This document shows, piece after piece, positions 60,015-64,000 of a stretch of 64,000 nt of DNA. How positions within the stretch are numbered: the stretch's first letter is position 1; each line of letters begins with the position of its first letter. The position numbers were made by a program, and so were the translations under genes. Source of the stretch: Alopecurus myosuroides. Lineage: Eukaryota; Streptophyta; Magnoliopsida; Poales; Poaceae. The stretch covers positions 432,702,332 through 432,766,331 of the forward strand of contig CM054059.1 of assembly GCA_028641055.1 (NCBI GenBank), in the 5' to 3' direction. The notes beneath the pieces were generated by a model. It was not told the origin of the DNA and made no database searches. It saw nothing but the letters and a program-made list of their open reading frames with translations.

Positions 60015-62058
60015 TGGTAAACAGACAGTACCGTATGTCACAAGCCAACTGGATTCACAAGAGAGGCTCCCATTGTGAAGGACGCAACTGGTGTAGAAGG
60101 CCATCCCTCTTTCTCTTTTGTTTACACAGTTATACTTTGATTGATAAATCAGGGGGAAAAAATAGTGAAGAGAATTCGTTTGTCTTAATTTGGGGCTGGG
60201 CACCCCGCTGCCAGTTCTTCTATCATTTGGATAAGAGAATGAAGCCAATAGTACAGGATGTGAAATCCATTCAACAAGTGAGATAAAGATTCTCTATTGA
60301 CATCCTCATGAGCAAAAGCAAGAACACAAAACAGGAGTAATTTTGAAAGTTTTAAAGGTAACACATGAGCAATTTACTTGGAGTGGCAGTGAAATACACA
60401 TGTAGGTAGGTATGGTGTAGACAATGGGAAAACTTTGGTTTAAAGGAGTTTGGATGCACGAGTATAATTCCATACTCACTACAGGTGGAGGCTGGCAAAA
60501 TACTGGGAGGGACAAATCAAGAGAGCATAAGAGCCATAATCATGCATAGCGACATAAACATCATTAATTAAAGCATAAGAGGTATCAAAAGTTCAAACAC
60601 TAAATGGTCATGGAGGCTATTCGTGACTGTTTCATATTCATAAACAAGGTGTGACCATGCGCTAAGTCAACCAAATAAAACATTCGAAAGAGAATCCCAT
60701 AAATTTATGGTTTACTATGAGAAGAACAACTCATGAATCGTTCAATGGCATATTAAACACTCTCAGCTATTTGAGACTATTCATGCTACTTAATAACCAC
60801 AAGGATTTAAAACTAAAATAACATTTAGCATGGCATGAAAAAGTTCTAGCCACAGTCTATACAAGCTTCTACTTGCACTGTTAGAAATTCTACATCAAGC
60901 AGCAGTTTTTTTTCCCAACAAGCACCATACAAAATATGTTTTAACAAAAAATGTCTACATGCTACAGAAAGAAAACATGAGAGTACTCACATAACACTAC
61001 TAAAAATAACATCTCTAAATAAAATATGCATGAAAACACAGGATAAACGCAGTACTAGCAAAAAGTGAACACTCACAAAACAATAAGAATGAAAAGTAGA
61101 GTGTTATAAGCAATGAAAATGGAGAGTGTATCTCTCCCACACAAGTATGATAATATCCAACCATAAAATACACCAAATAAAACTAAACAAACTGAAAACA
61201 AAAAATAATAGACGCTCCAAGTAAAGCACATAAGATGTGACCGAATAAAAATATAGTTTCACTAGAAGTGACCTGATAAATTGTTGATGAAGAAGGGGAT
61301 GCCTTGGGCATCCCCAAGATTAGACGCTTGAGTCTTCTTGTACTTTGCTGGGATGTACCTCCGGGGCATTCCCAATCTTAGGCTTTTCACTCTTCTTGAC
61401 CACATCATATCATCCTCTTCTCTTGACCCTTGAAAACTTCCTTCACACCAAACTTCTCACAATCATCATTAGCAACGTTAGTGCAATCGAAATAATAAAT
61501 TCACATGGTTCAGTTTGAACACAAGCCTAACACTCATAAACACATTAGCTACTGTCACAAATTCTTTTAAAACTCTTTTCTCAAAAGAACACGAAAAGAA
61601 AGAGATTAAGATGCAAATGCAATTATTGGCAGAAATCTGTCAAAACAGAACAGCCGGTAAAGATGACTTTTTCTCGAAAATATTATGTTGCTGAAATCAA
61701 AAAGTGGTAAACTAAGAAAAGTTGAGGAATTTTCTGAGGAATAAGCACAAAAAATTTCATATCATTCTGATCTTCCAGGATTTTATACGATCTTTTACGG
61801 TGGACAGCAGAAATCTGTTTTCTACACAGAAATCCGAAAACCAACTCCAACTTTCGTCAGAAACTTTACTTGGCACTACTAAAAAATGACAAGAAAGATA
61901 CAAAGTAGTTTATACAGAAGTATACAACCCCTTGACTCAAAGAAAATAGAGAAAAACAATCCAAAAATAAAAACATGGGTTGTCTCCCAAGAATTGCTTT
62001 TCTTTAAAGCCTTTTCAGCTAGGCATGATAATTTGAGAAGATGCTCACATGAGAAAGA
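60015..62058 (-). other. Element Y internal region, non-coding
   Basis: Collinear with X 15380-17377. It includes the conserved block at about 61785-61875 ('tttacggtggacagcag', 'aaccaactccaact', 'cgtcagaaactttacttgg'), which is better preserved than its surroundings. No ORF resembles a known protein. Confidence 0.75.
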
Positions 62059-62844
62059 TTAATTGAAGCAAAAGAGAGCATCAAGATGAAAAAATAAAAC
62101 AAACTTAATTGTAACCCACTTCCTATGAAAAATAATCTTGTAGAAAAACAAGTCATGAAAGCACAAAGCAACAAGCATGGTAAAGCAAAACAAGTGCAAC
62201 TTCAGAAATTTAAACATAAAGAAGGGAAACTTGATGTTGTTTAGATGTATAGGACTATGTTTCCCTCTCTCATAATAACTTTCAGTAGCATCATGAATGA
62301 AATTTACAATATAACTATCACAAGAAACATTCTTATCATGAGCCACATGCATAAAAGAATTAATACTCTCCACATAAGCATAGTCATTCTTATTAATAGG
62401 AGTGGGAGCAAATTCAACAAAATAGCTATAATGATTATTCTCATCACCATAATCATTAAATATAGGAGGCATATTGTAATCATAATTAATATTTTCCTCT
62501 ATTGTAGGTGGAATGAAAATATCATATTCATCATTGTAAACATGTGGAACTAGAATACCACAATCATTATAATCATCATATATTGGAGGCAAAGTATCAT
62601 AAAAGTAAATTTGTTCCTCCATGCTTGGGGGACTAAAAATATCATATTCATCAAGACTAGCTTCCCCAAGCTTAGAATTTTCCATAGCATTAGAAATAAT
62701 AGTGTTCAAATAATTCATACTAATAACATTGCTATTAGCATGCAAATAAAGTTCCATAGGTTTTTTAATTTTCTCTTCAAATACTTCATGTCCTAACTCA
62801 AGATAAAGATTATAAAGCTCTCTCATATTTTTGTTGTTTTCCAT
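62059..62844 (-). CDS. Element Y ORF, unknown acidic protein with hydrophobic C-terminus (261 aa)
   Basis: The start at 62844 (MENNKNMRELYNLYLELGHE) is preferred over the upstream in-frame 62919, because the 25 extra residues are encoded by A/T-run sequence near the primer site. It has an N-terminal helix, then acidic Tyr/Asp/Pro-rich repeats (EYDIFSPPSMEEQIYFYD; EYDIFIPPTIEENINYDYN), then ESYYERGKHSP, a hydrophobic run (FKFLKLHLFCFTMLVALCF) and HRKWVTIKFVLFFHLDAL. The last part is shared with the broken ORF of element X. The frame is intact in a non-autonomous element with no polymerase. It is not a recognisable Gag; an env-like or membrane-linked role is only a guess. Confidence 0.7.
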   Translation of the reverse strand: MENNKNMRELYNLYLELGHEVFEEKIKKPMELYLHANSNVISMNYLNTIISNAMENSKLGEASLDEYDIFSPPSMEEQIYFYDTLPPIYDDYNDCGILVPHVYNDEYDIFIPPTIEENINYDYNMPPIFNDYGDENNHYSYFVEFAPTPINKNDYAYVESINSFMHVAHDKNVSCDSYIVNFIHDATESYYERGKHSPIHLNNIKFPFFMFKFLKLHLFCFTMLVALCFHDLFFYKIIFHRKWVTIKFVLFFHLDALFCFN

Positions 62845-62954
62845 TAAGCCTAACCAGTGAAAATAAAAAAATAAAAAAATAAATAATTGCAAGATCTTAA
62901 GGAAATAAGCTTCGAGCACTCACACCCGAGGATGTGAGTACCTTTTACCTTACC

Positions 62955-62972
62955 TCCCCGGCAACGGCGCCA
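62955..62972 (-). other. Element Y primer-binding site (tRNA-Asp)
   Basis: TCCCCGGCAACGGCGCCA on the plus strand is a perfect 18-base copy of the plant tRNA-Asp 3' end, so the minus strand can anneal that tRNA. Six bases further on (62978) the element ends with no 5' LTR. Confidence 0.92.
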
Positions 62973-62983
62973 GAAAAGAGTCC

Positions 62984-63830
62984 TTAAGAGTGGGGCAAAT
63001 CATAAATGCTAGGAAACCTTCAAAGTTCATAAGGAAGACTAGAACAAATAATTATAGAACTAGCAATAACACATCATGAATCAATTAATAATGTTTCTGG
63101 AAAAAATGCACATAAAACTCAGAATGGCAAAAAGGCTCTCTCAACTGTCCATAAAGTTAGAACATGGAGACTCAACATAACATTAAAAGAAAGTCCCTTT
63201 GTGGAGGTTTTAAAAGTTTGACGCTCCTCCCATTCATCTTACACAAACCATGGCTAACCGAATCCTCGCGTGCTTGCCAACAATCACATACCATGGAGGA
63301 GTGTCTATACTTGGGGAGATGTATGCTAATGTCGACGAATGGTAAACAGAAAATACAGTACGTCACAAGCCAACTAGATTTAACAAGAGCGGCTCCCATA
63401 TGAAGGACACAACTGGTGTAGAGGGGCATCCCGCTTTCTCTTTTGGTTACACAATTATGCTTTGACAGATAAATCAGGAGCAAAAGTAGTGAAGAGATTC
63501 TGTGTGTATTAATTTGGGGCACCCTGCTGCCAGCTCTTCTATCAATTGGATAAATGGATGAAGCCACTAGTCCATGGTGTGAAATCCAATCAGCAAGTGA
63601 GATAAAGATTCTCTATTTACGTCCTCATGAGCAAAAACAGGAACACAAAGCAGGAATAATTTTGAAGGTTTTAAAGGTAACAAACGAGCAATTTACTTGG
63701 AGTGGCAGTTAAATACCACATGTAATTAGGTATGGTGGACACAATGGGAAAACCTTGGTTGAGGGAGTTGGATGCATAACTATAATTCCATACTCAGTAC
63801 AGGTGGAGGGTAGCAAAAGACTGGGAGCGA
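62984..63830 (-). other. Second X internal region, right portion
   Basis: Resumes with 'ttaagagt' directly after agtcc. It is homologous to X 15000-15868, apart from a deletion near 63205 of the 'cagagggaagcatggatc' part, and closer to X than to Y. Similarity stops at 'gggagcgac' (63830). Confidence 0.8.
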
Positions 63831-64000
63831 CGGAGAAAAAAAGAAGGAATTGCCGTTCTAGACCCTCTACGTGAGCCGGAAAGGGGTGGCAAAGTGGAAA
63901 CAATTTGTTGGTTATGTTAGGATAGGCCCAAGGATCACCCAATACAATGTTAGTTCCCACCTCTTGGCAAGATTCCCCCTGTTTTGTCACATCCGGGAGT
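63831..64000. other. Unassigned right edge
   Basis: Homology with X and Y ends abruptly at 63830. The remaining 170 bp starts 'ggagaaaaaaagaagg' and matches nothing else in the window. It may be the edge of another insertion. Confidence 0.4.

Larger units (their letters stand above)
21056..62978 (-). mobile_element. Element Y, gypsy-like retrotransposon with a single LTR, carrying nested insertions
   Basis: From left to right it has an LTR (21057-22426), a polypurine tract (22427-22440), an internal region (22427-22532 and 56296-62954) and a perfect tRNA-Asp primer site (62955-62972). It then stops at 62978 with no second LTR. The flanks are agtcc (21051-21055) and agtcc (62979-62983), followed by host sequence that continues element X. 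One extra c (21056) lies before the LTR. Without Helitron B and LINE-2 the element is about 5.0 kb. It encodes one ORF (62059-62844) and no polymerase. The PBS-internal-PPT-LTR structure matches the reverse-transcription product before second-strand transfer. Confidence 0.75.

Noticed and set aside
1..64000. tRNA, rRNA or other structural RNA genes
   Set aside because: Only tRNA-complementary primer sites of retrotransposons were seen; no complete tRNA or rRNA sequence was recognised.

Overview
The window is repeat-rich grass nuclear DNA, most likely from a Pooideae species and probably Triticeae. The evidence is: long-LTR gypsy-type elements with TGATACGTC-type LTR ends and a tRNA-Asp primer site, CACTA elements whose subterminal repeats read like 'tttagtcccggttgg', Helitrons ending in a GC hairpin plus CTAG, and plant LINEs. 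I see no rRNA or tRNA gene, no bacterial-type operon and no CRISPR array. Nearly everything is transposable element, and much of it is nested.

Layout. (1) 1-9378: a very young, apparently non-coding LTR retrotransposon (LARD type) with 4.94-kb LTRs; its 5' LTR is cut by the window start. It sits next to a diverged LTR of a related family (9379-9656). (2) 9657-13095: the only stretch not clearly transposon. It holds a tandem duplication and a possible three-exon minus-strand gene (10596-12325) of unknown function, in which every splice junction is phase 0. (3) 13096-64000: a minus-strand gypsy-like element X with LTRs at 13096-14678 and 18815-20755, followed by more X internal sequence that is split by a 42-kb insertion.

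The insertion is itself nested. Element Y (21056-62978, minus strand) has one LTR and is flanked by the 5-bp duplication agtcc. Helitron B (22533-56295) lies in Y. CACTA-1 (25181-54574, TSD tag) lies in Helitron B. Helitron C (28607-39465) and CACTA-2 (39578-47083, TSD tct) both lie in the second gene of CACTA-1. LINE-1 (31546-37536, 12-bp TSD) lies in Helitron C. Y also carries LINE-2 (56884-60012), and the right X LTR carries the small Helitron A (20273-20640). Removing each insertion restores the sequence of its host. In two cases this rejoins a reading frame, and in three others it matches an empty-site copy elsewhere in the window.

Coding content. CACTA-1 encodes a decayed TNP2 transposase and a second gene (Transposase_24-type N-terminal part, Ulp1-type cysteine protease C-terminal part). 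CACTA-2 encodes a TNP2 frame broken by one stop codon, a small convergent accessory gene, and a captured FAR1/FHY3-like fragment. Helitron C carries a multi-exon captured copy of the minor-spliceosome gene U11/U12-35K, with LINE-1 inside one of its introns. LINE-1 is full length but has three lesions. X and Y each carry a related protein of unknown function with a hydrophobic C-terminus.

All coordinates, exon models and element boundaries were read by eye. No database search or alignment was run, so family names rest on recognised motifs.
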